NCBI GenBank assembly: GCA_000635015.1
Contig: JFMR01000049.1
Span: 18,538-82,537 of the forward strand
From: Prochlorococcus sp. scB243_498I20
Lineage (GTDB): Bacteria > Cyanobacteriota > Cyanobacteriia > PCC-6307 > Cyanobiaceae
Direction of reading: 5' to 3'
DNA length: 64,000 nucleotides
The translations under genes and the position numbers were made by a program. Shown piece by piece: positions 1 to 7,045 of this stretch; position 1 is the first letter of the stretch; each line of letters starts with the position of its first letter. The notes beneath the pieces were generated by a model, which saw only the letters and a list, made by a program, of their open reading frames with translations, searched no databases and was not told the origin of the DNA.

Positions 1-383
1 TAAGTTTATTTGATATTCTTTTGCTATAAATTAATTGAGGCCAAACCTCGTCAGCATACTCTACGTTTGCTGCAAGACATAAATTGATTCTATATAGTTG
101 CGAGTCGATTTAATAACCCTTTCAGTAGTTGGAATTTCTGGAAGGGTTTCTTGTTACTGATATTTATTTAGTAATCGGTTATAAATTACTAACAATACTA
201 TTACCCCAACTATTCCATAAATTGCATGGTATGGGTCGTGGTGATTCTGCCAAAGCTCCTTTAAGAATAACTTCAATACTTAATAGCTATTACCACATGA
301 GAATAACATCCATAAGATTTTTCTCTAATTAATTTGCATAATTTCTTACAACTGGTAATTTTAGTGGGCTTCAATATATTCAA
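1..383. other. Window start with no supported gene; hairpin at 115-148
   Basis: I see no convincing gene here. An open frame at 129-332 has no family resemblance and I leave it out. A stem-loop at 115-148 pairs AACCCTTTCAG (115-125) with CTGGAAGGGTT (138-148), eleven pairs with one G-U, around a 12-nt loop. Only a short T stretch follows, so it is a weak terminator candidate or the end of an RNA that starts left of the window. A smaller GAGG/CCTC hairpin lies at about 38-50. Confidence 0.5.
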
Positions 384-608
384 ATGCAAGAACAAAAAAT
401 TGAAAAGATAGCATCTGTTGCAGTAAACATAACTAAGGTGCTTGTGATAATTTATCTAGGCTTTGTGGAAATATTTAAAATTTGCAAATTACTTATAGAA
501 AATTTAAAAACTGAATTTGATATTTCTCGAAAATGGGCTTCACAAAATTATTCAATTCTAAAAAAACGACTAGCGGAAGGAAAAATAGCGGGTTTTATAG
601 AAAATTAG
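384..608 (+). CDS. Small predicted membrane protein, unknown function
   Basis: A 74-residue protein with one hydrophobic helix at about residues 15-32, preceded by a short amphipathic start and followed by a lysine-rich cytoplasmic-type tail. I do not recognise the family. The ATG is the first in frame, and the gene ends 12 bases before the convergent gene that follows. The composition is typical of the small single-helix proteins common in Prochlorococcus. It is probably real, but no function can be given. Confidence 0.5.
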   Translation: MQEQKIEKIASVAVNITKVLVIIYLGFVEIFKICKLLIENLKTEFDISRKWASQNYSILKKRLAEGKIAGFIEN

Positions 609-620
609 TAAGCGTTATAT

Positions 621-884
621 TTACGCAACAAGTTTGATTGTAAATACAACATCCTTACAATTATTTTTTTTATCCCATTCCTTTGCGAAAGGAGATTGCA
701 TCTCTGCACCTAATTTTTCTAAGTCGGTACAGTTCATTAATAAATGAGATTTGTGTTCATTCACTTTTACAAACTCGTAATCAGTTACAAACTCTTTGCA
801 CATTTCTTCAAGAAATAGTGTCGTTACATCATTTTTAAATTCTTCAAATTTACAGCTAAAAGTTGAGATGATGAGAGTGTTCAC
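621..884 (-). CDS. Hypothetical protein, 87 residues, GTG start
   Basis: A soluble acidic protein of 87 residues with alternating beta-strand-like hydrophobic stretches near both ends. The length and layout recall the small ferredoxin-fold (DUF3764- or DUF3303-like) proteins nearby, but the sequence match is too weak for a name. Translation would begin at a GTG because no ATG occurs in the first 45 residues. The start codon sits immediately after a strong hairpin and T-run, which is unusual and is described separately. Real gene likely; function unknown. Confidence 0.55.
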   Translation of the reverse strand: MNTLIISTFSCKFEEFKNDVTTLFLEEMCKEFVTDYEFVKVNEHKSHLLMNCTDLEKLGAEMQSPFAKEWDKKNNCKDVVFTIKLVA

Positions 885-915
885 TAAAAAAAGGGGCTAA
901 TTGCCCCTTATTTTA
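884..915 (-). terminator. Hairpin with T-run, placed between two minus-strand genes
   Basis: The stem AAGGGGC (891-897) pairs with GCCCCTT (903-909) around a 5-nt loop. Read on the minus strand it is followed by seven T residues and then directly by the GTG start of the next gene. It can end transcription of the DUF3303 gene upstream. If transcription instead begins at the promoter-like motif at 910-928, it would form the first hairpin of the downstream mRNA. Confidence 0.75.
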
Positions 916-928
916 GATCGACTGTCAA
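910..928 (-). promoter_or_regulatory. Promoter-like 19-bp motif, copy 1
   Basis: On the minus strand this reads TTGACAGTCGATCTAAAAT. TAAAAT is a plausible -10 element 26 bases before the GTG start of the 621-884 gene. The TTGACA is only seven bases from it, too close to be a normal -35, so the whole 19-mer may be an activator site fused to a -10. Four related copies lie elsewhere in the window. Confidence 0.45.
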
Positions 929-935
929 TCTTTAT

Positions 936-1208
936 CTATGAGTAGACTTTGGCAACTATTGGACCAGCTTCTTCATCAGTAAATACTGGTGTGGTTTCCC
1001 AATTGAGAAATTCACCCCATTCAGCGGCATGTTGATATATTGCTTTTGGATCATCAGTCTTTAAAACTATCCAACCCTCTAAAGAACCGGGTGCATGATA
1101 TCTTCCAATCATTTCAACTCCAGGATAATCTCCCCCACCACCAAGAAATTTTTCTGCACCTTTTTGATGATATCCGGCCTTAAATGACCAATGCTGAACA
1201 TAAAGCAT
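936..1208 (-). CDS. DUF3303 family protein
   Basis: A 90-residue soluble protein of the small dimeric alpha-beta barrel type (DUF3303). The first strand MLYVQHWSF, a glycine-rich loop at residues 24-28, the GWIVLKTDDP strand and the closing FLNWETTPV strand are the family's landmarks. No enzymatic role is established for the family. Two paralogues occur in this window (1412-1696 and 5246-5557). It starts at an ATG, and a terminator hairpin follows the stop codon. Confidence 0.75.
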   Translation of the reverse strand: MLYVQHWSFKAGYHQKGAEKFLGGGGDYPGVEMIGRYHAPGSLEGWIVLKTDDPKAIYQHAAEWGEFLNWETTPVFTDEEAGPIVAKVYS

Positions 1209-1411
1209 TTTATTTTTTAATTTTTATTGGCTTTCTATTACTAGCAAAAAAAATAATTACTGAAAATAAATTGTTTTAATTGCCCATTTTTGAAGATCCA
1301 TTAGTGAAACCATTAATTGAGAGTCCAGTTTAAATTTAAGATTCAACTGTTATTTCAAACTACTTTTTATTAAAATTCAAACTAAAATAATAGGAAATTA
1401 GCACCTTTTTT

Positions 1412-1696
1412 ATGCTGTTTCTAATTTCTTATAAATTCAATGATGCAAACGCTCAAGAAAAGGGATCCAAAATGTTAAAAGAATGGTACGACAAAGGAGG
1501 GCCACAAAATAGACCAGAGGGTTATGACGTTAAATCTTGGATTTTCTTACCTCAACATGGCAATGGTTACTCTGTTGTAGATGCTGACTCTTTAGAAACT
1601 ATCTGGAAACAGTGGAGTCCTTGGAGAGAATTATTGGAATTCACTATTGAACCTTGTGCGGATTTAGATCAAACAGTAGCTCTATATTGTAAATGA
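1412..1696 (+). CDS. DUF3303 family protein
   Basis: A 94-residue protein resembling the divergent 936-1208 gene in layout. It has a hydrophobic first strand (MLFLISYKF), a conserved GY-V-SWIFL central strand, a D-DSLETIWKQW helix and a final strand with FTIEPC. It belongs to the same small ferredoxin-fold family (DUF3303). The two genes are divergent across about 200 bases, so they could share a control region. The biochemical role is unknown. Confidence 0.7.
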   Translation: MLFLISYKFNDANAQEKGSKMLKEWYDKGGPQNRPEGYDVKSWIFLPQHGNGYSVVDADSLETIWKQWSPWRELLEFTIEPCADLDQTVALYCK

Positions 1697-1818
1697 AACA
1701 CTTTTTACTTGCTTTAAAAATATAAGACTTAGCTTTTATGCAGCGATTCAAAAAAAATGCTTATTTAACCTATTTAGCCTTTTTATTTTTTAATATATGG
1801 GAAATAAAATTCTTAATA

Positions 1819-2073
1819 ATGAATAAATTTAAAGATAACTTTTCAAGTGAAAGCTTTTACCCAGATAGTAATTATTATCTTGACCAAGATAATGCTCCTA
1901 AAGAGGACCCAATTAAAGAAGATCAAAAATCCAATATAGGGAGAAGTTTTGAATGGCCAAATACCTATTGGTTCATTGCTGAAAGAACAAATGGAAGGCT
2001 TGCAATGATAGGTTTCATGGCTGTCATTATTAACTATGCCTTGTTTGGATGGATAGCTTATCCCATCCTTTAA
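1819..2073 (+). CDS. hli: High-light-inducible protein (Hli), long form
   Basis: An 84-residue thylakoid protein with an acidic, soluble first half and one C-terminal transmembrane helix carrying the chlorophyll-binding signature ERTNGRLAMIGF, then NYALFGW. Hli proteins bind chlorophyll and carotenoid, protect photosystem II and its assembly intermediates, and accumulate under high light and other stress. The frame is open back to an ATG at 1738, but that extension is hydrophobic, AT-rich and unlike the family, so I use the ATG at 1819. It differs from the short Hli proteins at 18.6-19.7 kb by its long leader. Confidence 0.85.
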   Translation: MNKFKDNFSSESFYPDSNYYLDQDNAPKEDPIKEDQKSNIGRSFEWPNTYWFIAERTNGRLAMIGFMAVIINYALFGWIAYPIL

Positions 2074-2217
2074 TTTAGTTAGTAAGTCTAATTTTACAAA
2101 AATTGATTTAGATAAATCTGGAACACATTAGCTTCAAAATTCTGCGTTTTGGTAACTGTATTTGCTATCTATTTTGACCAATTAACTTAAGCTCCAATTA
2201 TTGTTATTGCCTTTTGA

Positions 2218-2940
2218 TTATTCATATGTTTTTGAGGAGTTTTCCAGTAATCTATTTAATTCTAAGAGTTCTTCTTTAGTAAGTTCTCTATATTTTCCTG
2301 TTGGCAAATCTAACTTAATATTCATAATTCTTACACGCTTTAATGATCGTACTCTATATCCTAAGGCCTCACACATTCTTCTAATCTGACGGTTAAGTCC
2401 TTGTGTAAGTATTATTTTAAAATTTCTTGGACCCAATTGTTTTACGAAACAATTTTTAGTTATTGTGTCTAATATTTCAACTCCATTACTCATACTTTGA
2501 ATAAAGTCGCTATTGATAGGACGATTAACTTTTACAATATATTCTTTTTCATGATTATTTCTTGCTCTGAGTATTTTATTTACGATATCTCCATCATTAG
2601 TTAAGAAAATCAATCCCTCACTGAGTTTATCTAATCTTCCGATGGGGAAAATTCTTTTAGGATATTTAATGAAATCTATTACATTATTGGGTTCTACTTT
2701 TCTATCTGTTGTGCAAACAATTCCTACAGGTTTATTAAAGGCTAAGTATATGTTTTTTTGTCTCTTTGATTTTTGTATTCTTTGACCTTTAACTTCAACT
2801 TGGTCACTATCTTCTACTCTAGTTCCAATTTCTGGAATTTTGCCATTAATGGTTACCTTTCCTTCTAGGATTAATCTATCTGCTTCTCTTCTAGAACAAT
2901 AACCGACTTCACTTAAATATTTATTTATTCTGGTAGCCAT
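2218..2940 (-). CDS. rluF: 23S rRNA pseudouridine synthase, RluF type
   Basis: A 240-residue RNA-modifying enzyme that isomerises uridine to pseudouridine in 23S rRNA. An S4 RNA-binding domain occupies about residues 3-50 (INKYLSEVGYCSRREAD). The RsuA/RluF catalytic domain follows, with GRLDK carrying the catalytic Asp104. The motifs NKILRARNNHEKEY and QGLNRQIRRMCEALGY fit RluF (U2604) better than RluB or RsuA. The frame extends 24 codons further upstream, but homologues begin at MATRINKYL, so the start at 2940 is preferred. A copy of the promoter-like motif lies 53 bases upstream. Confidence 0.88.
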   Translation of the reverse strand: MATRINKYLSEVGYCSRREADRLILEGKVTINGKIPEIGTRVEDSDQVEVKGQRIQKSKRQKNIYLAFNKPVGIVCTTDRKVEPNNVIDFIKYPKRIFPIGRLDKLSEGLIFLTNDGDIVNKILRARNNHEKEYIVKVNRPINSDFIQSMSNGVEILDTITKNCFVKQLGPRNFKIILTQGLNRQIRRMCEALGYRVRSLKRVRIMNIKLDLPTGKYRELTKEELLELNRLLENSSKTYE

Positions 2941-2993
2941 TTTGGATGTTTTATTTTTATCTGCAATAAAAAATAATTTACTAATCTCCTTAT

Positions 2994-3012
2994 ATTTTAG
3001 ATCGGGTGTCAA
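2994..3012 (-). promoter_or_regulatory. Promoter-like 19-bp motif, copy 2
   Basis: On the minus strand it reads TTGACACCCGATCTAAAAT, 17 of 19 bases identical to the copy at 910-928. It ends 53 bases before the rluF start, a normal promoter distance, with TAAAAT as a candidate -10. Confidence 0.45.
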
Positions 3013-3089
3013 TTTTAGTTAATATTCTCATTATTGAATTTCAGATTATTTTCATCAGTAATTTATACGCACAGATCTAACTCCATTTT

Positions 3090-3335
3090 TTAATTCCATT
3101 TTCTTTCAATTTTCCTCCATCCCTTAGAAAGTAATCTTTTATAAATTTCTCTAGCTAAATCTATTTCAACAGAAACTGTATTTGTCATTACTGGTGGTTT
3201 GTTTCCTAATCCCCCAACTATTTTTCCAGTATCTATAAACATATATTCAAAAACTCCATCAACACTCTTGTCGTTTTTCATAAATCTTTTAACTTCTGAA
3301 CTATTTGAATTAATCAACCAATAAGATTTAGCCAT
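3090..3335 (-). CDS. DUF1651 family protein
   Basis: An 81-residue small soluble protein. Its C-terminal signature AREIYKRLLSKGWRKIE (an A-x-x-x-Y-x-x-L-L-x-x-G-W pattern) is the mark of DUF1651, a family multiplied in marine picocyanobacteria and without known function. It has a tryptophan-containing N-terminus (SYWLIN) and a central strand region. It lies between rluF and the SRAP gene on the same strand, with separate spacing from each. Relatives in the window are at 5851-6099 and 55866-56111, with a more distant one at 18184-18453. Confidence 0.7.
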   Translation of the reverse strand: MAKSYWLINSNSSEVKRFMKNDKSVDGVFEYMFIDTGKIVGGLGNKPPVMTNTVSVEIDLAREIYKRLLSKGWRKIERKWN

Positions 3336-3367
3336 TAATCTAACATTGGAATTAGTAAGCGTTCCAT

Positions 3368-4006
3368 TTAAAACAAACTCATTTGATCAGTATCTTTTTT
3401 CTTTACATCCTCTATTAGCCAACCATCAGGGGAGCAACTCATCATGATTGCAAATAATCCTCTTAATTCATCTGCATCTTTAACTTGCTCTGTCCATTGT
3501 TCCTCATATCCGTTAGGAACAATCACAGGCATGCGGTGATGTAAAGGTTTAATTAAATCATTTGGTTCAGTTGTTAAAACGCAGCAACTCTCAAGTTCTG
3601 CGCCATCTGGTGAAGTCCACTTACTCCAAATTCCGCCCAACCAAAAAGTCTCATAATTCGATTTTCGAACACGATATTTTTTTTCAAAAAAACCGCTTGC
3701 AGGTATTAGGCACCTTTTATGTTTCCAACTTCCACTAAATAATTTTTTTTCTTCTACAGTTTCTGATCTTGCATTAAATGGTCTTGGTCTCTCTTTATCA
3801 AATGGGTCTCTGGCCCAAGGAGAAATAAAGCCCCATGTCATAAAAGTAGTTTTAATTCTTCCTTCGTTTTTAATTACAAGAACAGGATCATTAGGTCTTA
3901 TTAGACTTTGAGTTTCATATTTAGAATCAAGTCCACTTGGATAGTCTTGTTTCAAAACCTTTGGCAAATTCTCAAATTTAGTTTTCAGCTCAAATCTTCC
4001 GCACAT
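3368..4006 (-). CDS. SRAP domain protein (YedK/HMCES-type abasic-site crosslinker)
   Basis: A 212-residue protein of the SRAP (SOS response-associated peptidase) family, which forms a covalent thiazolidine link with abasic sites in single-stranded DNA and shields them during replication. All key positions are visible: Cys2, exposed after removal of Met1; Asn78 and Arg80 in FNARSET; Glu108 in IPASGFFE; and a His in HHRMPV at about 156. The length is normal. In other bacteria the gene is often SOS-linked, but I see no LexA-like site directly upstream, only the promoter-like motif at 4059-4077, 53 bases from the start. Confidence 0.92.
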   Translation of the reverse strand: MCGRFELKTKFENLPKVLKQDYPSGLDSKYETQSLIRPNDPVLVIKNEGRIKTTFMTWGFISPWARDPFDKERPRPFNARSETVEEKKLFSGSWKHKRCLIPASGFFEKKYRVRKSNYETFWLGGIWSKWTSPDGAELESCCVLTTEPNDLIKPLHHRMPVIVPNGYEEQWTEQVKDADELRGLFAIMMSCSPDGWLIEDVKKKDTDQMSLF

Positions 4007-4058
4007 TGATTTTTAAAATATTTTTAAAACTCACTTAAAAAAACAGTAAATTTACCTT

Positions 4059-4077
4059 ATTTTAGATCTACTTTTAA
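4059..4077 (-). promoter_or_regulatory. Promoter-like 19-bp motif, copy 3 (divergent)
   Basis: On the minus strand it reads TTAAAAGTAGATCTAAAAT. The right half AGATCTAAAAT is conserved but TTGACA is degraded to TTAAAA. It lies 53 bases before the SRAP start, the same spacing as rluF copy 2. Confidence 0.35.
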
Positions 4078-4177
4078 TTTTCTCAAATAAAAAAAATTTT
4101 TTGATCGTAGAAATTTTTTTATCCAAATAATTAAAAGAAAATATAGATATTGAAAAGCTTCCTCAAATTTAATTTGA

Positions 4178-4342
4178 ATGATTCAAAATTTAGAAATGAC
4201 AGATCCTATTCTTTATTTATCTATGTTTTTGGGACTTGGAGGAGTTTATGTATTAATCTCTTCCTTCCATGATGATGACGATGGTGATGATGATGGAGAA
4301 AAATATATTTATGATCTCGATCTCGCTAATTTAGCAAGATAG
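4178..4342 (+). CDS. Small membrane protein with Asp-rich tail
   Basis: A 54-residue protein with one hydrophobic helix at about residues 9-28, followed by HDDDDGDDDGE and a short polar end. The Asp-rich segment directly after the helix is distinctive and could bind divalent cations or basic partners; that is inference from composition only. It starts at ATG 4178; a second in-frame ATG six codons later is possible. No family recognised. Confidence 0.55.
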   Translation: MIQNLEMTDPILYLSMFLGLGGVYVLISSFHDDDDGDDDGEKYIYDLDLANLAR

Positions 4343-4588
4343 TTGATTTGTTTTTAAAATATTACCTAGAAAAAGTTTTTTGCAAAAACAGAATACTGCT
4401 AAAAATATTTTTACAGGGGTAACTGAAATATCGTCTTTCTTTGCAAAATCTACTTTGCGATTATATTTGTTTTTAAATTAAATTGTTGGTCCTCTATCCG
4501 TATATGTTTGTGCCTTAAACCGTACATTTCTATTAGTCGATTGAATAGCATGCCTAGTTAGAACTTAGTGGTAATGGAGATAAATTAA

Positions 4589-4774
4589 ATGCCTTCAACA
4601 CCAATAAAATCTTGTAATAAATATGTGTTGAGTTACAAAGATTCAACAAATAAGACACATGAAGTTGGCTTCTACGCGCGCGATGCATACGATTGCCTAA
4701 TGCTTGCGAGAGAATTCAACACTTACGTACATGACAATCCAGGATCTGTAATCAGAATCCAACAAAAATTTTGA
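4589..4774 (+). CDS. Conserved small protein, unknown function
   Basis: A 61-residue soluble protein with an alpha-beta pattern: strand KYVLSYKD, strand HEVGFYAR, helix DAYDCLMLAREFNTYV, and a final strand VIRIQQKF. It is well formed for a small fold. It lies 11 bases upstream of another small gene on the same strand and probably shares its mRNA. I cannot assign a family. About 245 bases upstream (4343-4588) hold no gene I can support. Confidence 0.55.
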   Translation: MPSTPIKSCNKYVLSYKDSTNKTHEVGFYARDAYDCLMLAREFNTYVHDNPGSVIRIQQKF

Positions 4775-4785
4775 GGAAATTAATT

Positions 4786-4950
4786 ATGAATTTAAAAAGA
4801 TCACCATTCGCAATTCAAGATAAAAATGCAAGAGATCTTGATAATGCAAAAGATTATCCAACAATTGCAGATTTAATGATAGAACAGAAAGTTGGACAAG
4901 ATAACGGAAATACAGTTCACCATCGTAGAGATTTAGATTCTTTCGGTTAG
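4786..4950 (+). CDS. Small polar protein, unknown function
   Basis: A 54-residue charged, probably flexible protein without membrane segments. It follows the 4589-4774 gene after 11 bases that include a GAGG ribosome-binding site. A central helix can be drawn at TIADLMIEQKVGQ. Codon use is like its neighbour's. Function unknown. Confidence 0.5.
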   Translation: MNLKRSPFAIQDKNARDLDNAKDYPTIADLMIEQKVGQDNGNTVHHRRDLDSFG

Positions 4951-5018
4951 TTTTCAAGAATGGCTATTTTCTAATTTTTAAAAATTAACAATTATGATTA
5001 ACGCGATTTATGATTCAT

Positions 5019-5186
5019 TCATAAAATAATATTTTCTTCCTCAAGTTTTTTTTTAAGCTCTATAGGCATATAAGCAATATCTTTTTTTATTGCATTAATT
5101 GCATCTATATACTTTTCAGGTTCAGCTAAAAGCATTTTTATTAAATTGTATTGATTCTCAATTTCTTCAGAAGAAAATTTTTCCAT
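5019..5186 (-). CDS. Small helical protein, unknown function
   Basis: A 55-residue, mostly helical, charged protein (EEIENQYNLIKMLLAEPEKY, then KKDIAYMPIELKKKLEEE). A promoter-like motif copy ends 21 bases before the ATG. No family recognised. The continuous helical pattern and the motif upstream support a real gene. Confidence 0.5.
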   Translation of the reverse strand: MEKFSSEEIENQYNLIKMLLAEPEKYIDAINAIKKDIAYMPIELKKKLEEENIIL

Positions 5187-5207
5187 AAGAATAGGCCCTA
5201 CCCTTTT

Positions 5208-5226
5208 ATTTTAGTTCAAAAGTCAA
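5208..5226 (-). promoter_or_regulatory. Promoter-like 19-bp motif, copy 4
   Basis: On the minus strand it reads TTGACTTTTGAACTAAAAT. TTGAC and CTAAAAT keep the same 19-bp frame as copies 1 and 2, while the GATC centre is GAAC. It lies 21 bases before the 5019-5186 gene. Confidence 0.35.
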
Positions 5227-5245
5227 ATACTAAAAAAAATAATTG

Positions 5246-5557
5246 TTAGTTAGAGGCTGCTTCAATTTCTTTATGGACTGAAAGAAATTCTTTATCCGTT
5301 AGAACTGGCGTAACTTCAATTTCCACGCCAAAATTATCGACCCAGATACTACTCCATTTCCAAATGTTCTGATGGTTTGAAGATTCAACTATTGCCCAAC
5401 CATTAGCTCCCTCAGGATTTACTACTCGATTAAGAACTTTAAACCCCTCAAATTCATCACCTTCGCATCCTCCTTCGACAAAACCCGCGAAAGCCTCGGC
5501 CCCTTGCATATGGCTTTCTTGATCTGGAAATTGCCAATGTACGATGTAGGTTTGCAT
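5246..5557 (-). CDS. DUF3303 family protein
   Basis: A 103-residue paralogue of the DUF3303 proteins at 936-1208 and 1412-1696. It starts with a hydrophobic strand (TYIVHWQF), has a glycine/acid-rich loop in place of the paralogue's glycine loop, a GWAIVESSNHQNIWKW core and a closing VEIEVTPVLTDKE. The EVTPVLTD end matches the TTPVFTDEE end of the 936-1208 protein most closely, pointing to a local duplication. Role unknown. Confidence 0.7.
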   Translation of the reverse strand: MQTYIVHWQFPDQESHMQGAEAFAGFVEGGCEGDEFEGFKVLNRVVNPEGANGWAIVESSNHQNIWKWSSIWVDNFGVEIEVTPVLTDKEFLSVHKEIEAASN

Positions 5558-5659
5558 TAATAAAACTATTTTTTTAATTATTAATTATTAAATTTAAAAA
5601 TTAAATAAAAAGTCTTTAAACACTAATTAAAAGGGCTTAAGCCTAAAAGGAAAAATAGC

Positions 5660-5741
5660 AAAAAAAAAGACTCTTACGAGCCTAGGTGATGGGGACTCCT
5701 ATAATGACAAATTAAACAGAAACAAACAACCCCATCAATAG
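5660..5741 (-). ncRNA. Candidate small RNA, two hairpins ending in U9
   Basis: On the minus strand a stem TGATGGGG (5737-5730) / CCCCATCA (5694-5687) encloses a 35-nt loop. It is followed by a short hairpin (5682-5669, GGCTC/GAGTC, loop GTAA) and nine T residues (5668-5660). That layout of one large loop then an intrinsic terminator is usual for cyanobacterial sRNAs. A possible -10, TAAAAT, lies just upstream. No open frame is contained. The same sequence may instead act in the plus-strand leader described next. Confidence 0.4.
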
Positions 5742-5850
5742 GTAATTTTAAATACTTACAAACACCATATGTAGTGCTAAGATTTTAAAAAGGCCGGGTG
5801 ATGGGGATTATCCCGCTTTTTGATTGGGGCGAAGCTAACGCCCTTTTTTT
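5700..5850 (+). promoter_or_regulatory. Structured leader with competing hairpins before a DUF1651 gene
   Basis: A -10 candidate TATAAT (5700-5705) could start a leader of about 140 nt. In it CCCCATCA (5730-5737) is complementary to TGATGGGG (5799-5806). The latter overlaps the hairpin GGGA-TTA-TCCC followed by GC and TTTTT. A second hairpin GGGCG/CGCCC (5827-5831, 5839-5843) is followed by seven T residues that touch the ATG at 5851. This is the arrangement expected for an attenuator or riboswitch. The 11-mer GGTGATGGGGA occurs twice, at 5685 and 5797. Confidence 0.4.
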
Positions 5851-6099
5851 ATGGAAAAATTTACTTTAATCAATAAAGCCAGATCGAGGATTAAAGTATT
5901 TGAACCTTTTGAAGATAGTTCTAAGAACTCTTCTATGATAAATGCAATTTTAATCTCTTATGGTTGCGTTTTTAAGCGATCAAGTAAGCCAGTTATGAAA
6001 GGCTCTAGGGTTGAATCTATCGAAGAAGCAAGAAAAGAATATAAAAAACTATTAGAGGAAGGGTGGGAAAAAACTTATAGATTCAATAGTTTTTTTTAA
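5851..6099 (+). CDS. DUF1651 family protein
   Basis: An 82-residue soluble protein ending in the DUF1651 pattern EEARKEYKKLLEEGWEKTYRF. The start ATG follows directly on the T-run of a terminator-like hairpin and has no room for a separate ribosome-binding site, so translation or transcription is probably controlled through that structure. Function unknown; the family is expanded in Prochlorococcus. Confidence 0.65.
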   Translation: MEKFTLINKARSRIKVFEPFEDSSKNSSMINAILISYGCVFKRSSKPVMKGSRVESIEEARKEYKKLLEEGWEKTYRFNSFF

Positions 6100-6184
6100 A
6101 AAAAATGGTGCATAGGTACTTTACCTAAAATTTGACATTATTAAAATTTAATTGCTAGATAAGCTTCAGAATGGAAGATTAAAC

Positions 6185-6352
6185 ATGAAAAATGACATTT
6201 ATTCAAATATTAAAGATTCAGATGCTTTGGAAAGTTTTTTTGAATGTATAACTTCTTGTAGCATCAATAGTGAGGGAGTAAATTGCACAACAGCATGTTA
6301 TGTAAAACATTTAGAACCAAATAATATCGATTACCCTTTAAAATTTTCATAA
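6185..6352 (+). CDS. Small cysteine-rich protein
   Basis: A 55-residue protein with paired cysteines: ECITSC in the middle and CTTAC eleven residues later, two C-x3-C motifs as seen in helical-hairpin proteins held by disulfides or metal. Similar small proteins with ESFFECIT-SC recur in marine picocyanobacteria. The frame is open back to 6152 from a non-ATG codon; ATG 6185 gives the better start. No role known. Confidence 0.55.
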   Translation: MKNDIYSNIKDSDALESFFECITSCSINSEGVNCTTACYVKHLEPNNIDYPLKFS

Positions 6353-6385
6353 ACAAAGATTATTGATAATTGTTATACTTCGTTG

Positions 6386-6499
6386 ATGTTATTTCCACCT
6401 CCTCAAGTTATTTTTGGTCTATTGCTTTTATCTATAGCAGTAGTTCTCATCTGGGATATTAGATACAATCCTTTTGGAGAAGACGAAGATGGAATTTAA
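6386..6499 (+). CDS. Tiny single-helix membrane protein
   Basis: A 37-residue protein with a proline-rich start (MLFPPPQ), one transmembrane helix at about residues 8-24, and a short acidic tail (GEDEDGI). It resembles accessory thylakoid peptides in size, but it does not match PsbX, PetL, PsaM or others I know. The plausible gene is supported by clean hydrophobic and charged partitioning. Confidence 0.45.
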   Translation: MLFPPPQVIFGLLLLSIAVVLIWDIRYNPFGEDEDGI

Positions 6500-6502
6500 T
6501 CT

Positions 6503-6619
6503 TCAACTAGGAAGCTGATTTGTGGGTGGTGCGTGAAATTGCCGTTTCTTTCTTTTGAGTCTTTTGTATGCAACTAAAGAGCCTAATAGTAACAATGTAA
6601 TAGCTATTGAGTTAATCAT
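6503..6619 (-). CDS. Tiny single-helix membrane protein
   Basis: A 38-residue protein with a transmembrane helix at residues 3-18 followed by a strongly basic stretch (KRLKRKKRQ), giving a clear positive-inside orientation. It ends three bases from the convergent gene at 6386-6499. No family recognised. Confidence 0.45.
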   Translation of the reverse strand: MINSIAITLLLLGSLVAYKRLKRKKRQFHAPPTNQLPS

Positions 6620-6796
6620 TTCAAGTAGTTTTATATATATATAAACAAATATATTCTGAATATCAATGACTAAATTTATTTTTTCAAAAGTGATTTATTA
6701 TGGACTAATTTTTAGTATTTAGCTTTTTCATTAGGTGCCCAATACCGCCAAAAGAAAATGCTTATCCGACCAAAAGTAATTGCTATGAAATAAGAA

Positions 6797-6901
6797 TCAC
6801 TTTTTCTTATTTCTCATTTGATATTGCAGAACAGCTTTTAGATGTTGTACTTCTTTTTCTAAAGTTTCAATTCTTTTTTCTAGTTCTTCATTAGTTGCCA
6901 T
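6797..6901 (-). CDS. Short coiled-coil protein
   Basis: A 34-residue peptide made of one heptad-patterned helix (LEKRIETLEKEVQHLKAVL), predicted to form a short coiled coil, ending in lysines. The heptad repeats are unlikely in non-coding AT-rich DNA, so I take it as a real micro-protein. Function unknown. Confidence 0.45.
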   Translation of the reverse strand: MATNEELEKRIETLEKEVQHLKAVLQYQMRNKKK

Positions 6902-7045
6902 ATTTTTTAGAGATAAATCCTTGATATTTATACTATTAAAAAAGCGACTTATTACTCATGGTAAATGTTTAATAAGTAATAGAACCTATTGATGCACATA
7001 ATCTCTCTAGATAAATTATGCAGAGTATAAATTTAGGGGGAATTT

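Noticed and set aside
129..332. 67-codon open frame near the window start
   Set aside because: No family resemblance, poor codon pattern and overlap with a strong hairpin.
1738..1818. 27-codon N-terminal extension of the long Hli protein
   Set aside because: Hydrophobic, AT-rich and not seen in Hli proteins; the ATG at 1819 is a better start.
5685..5850. GGTGATGG could be the start of a fluoride (crcB) riboswitch
   Set aside because: The remaining conserved parts of that aptamer are missing and no fluoride-exporter gene follows.
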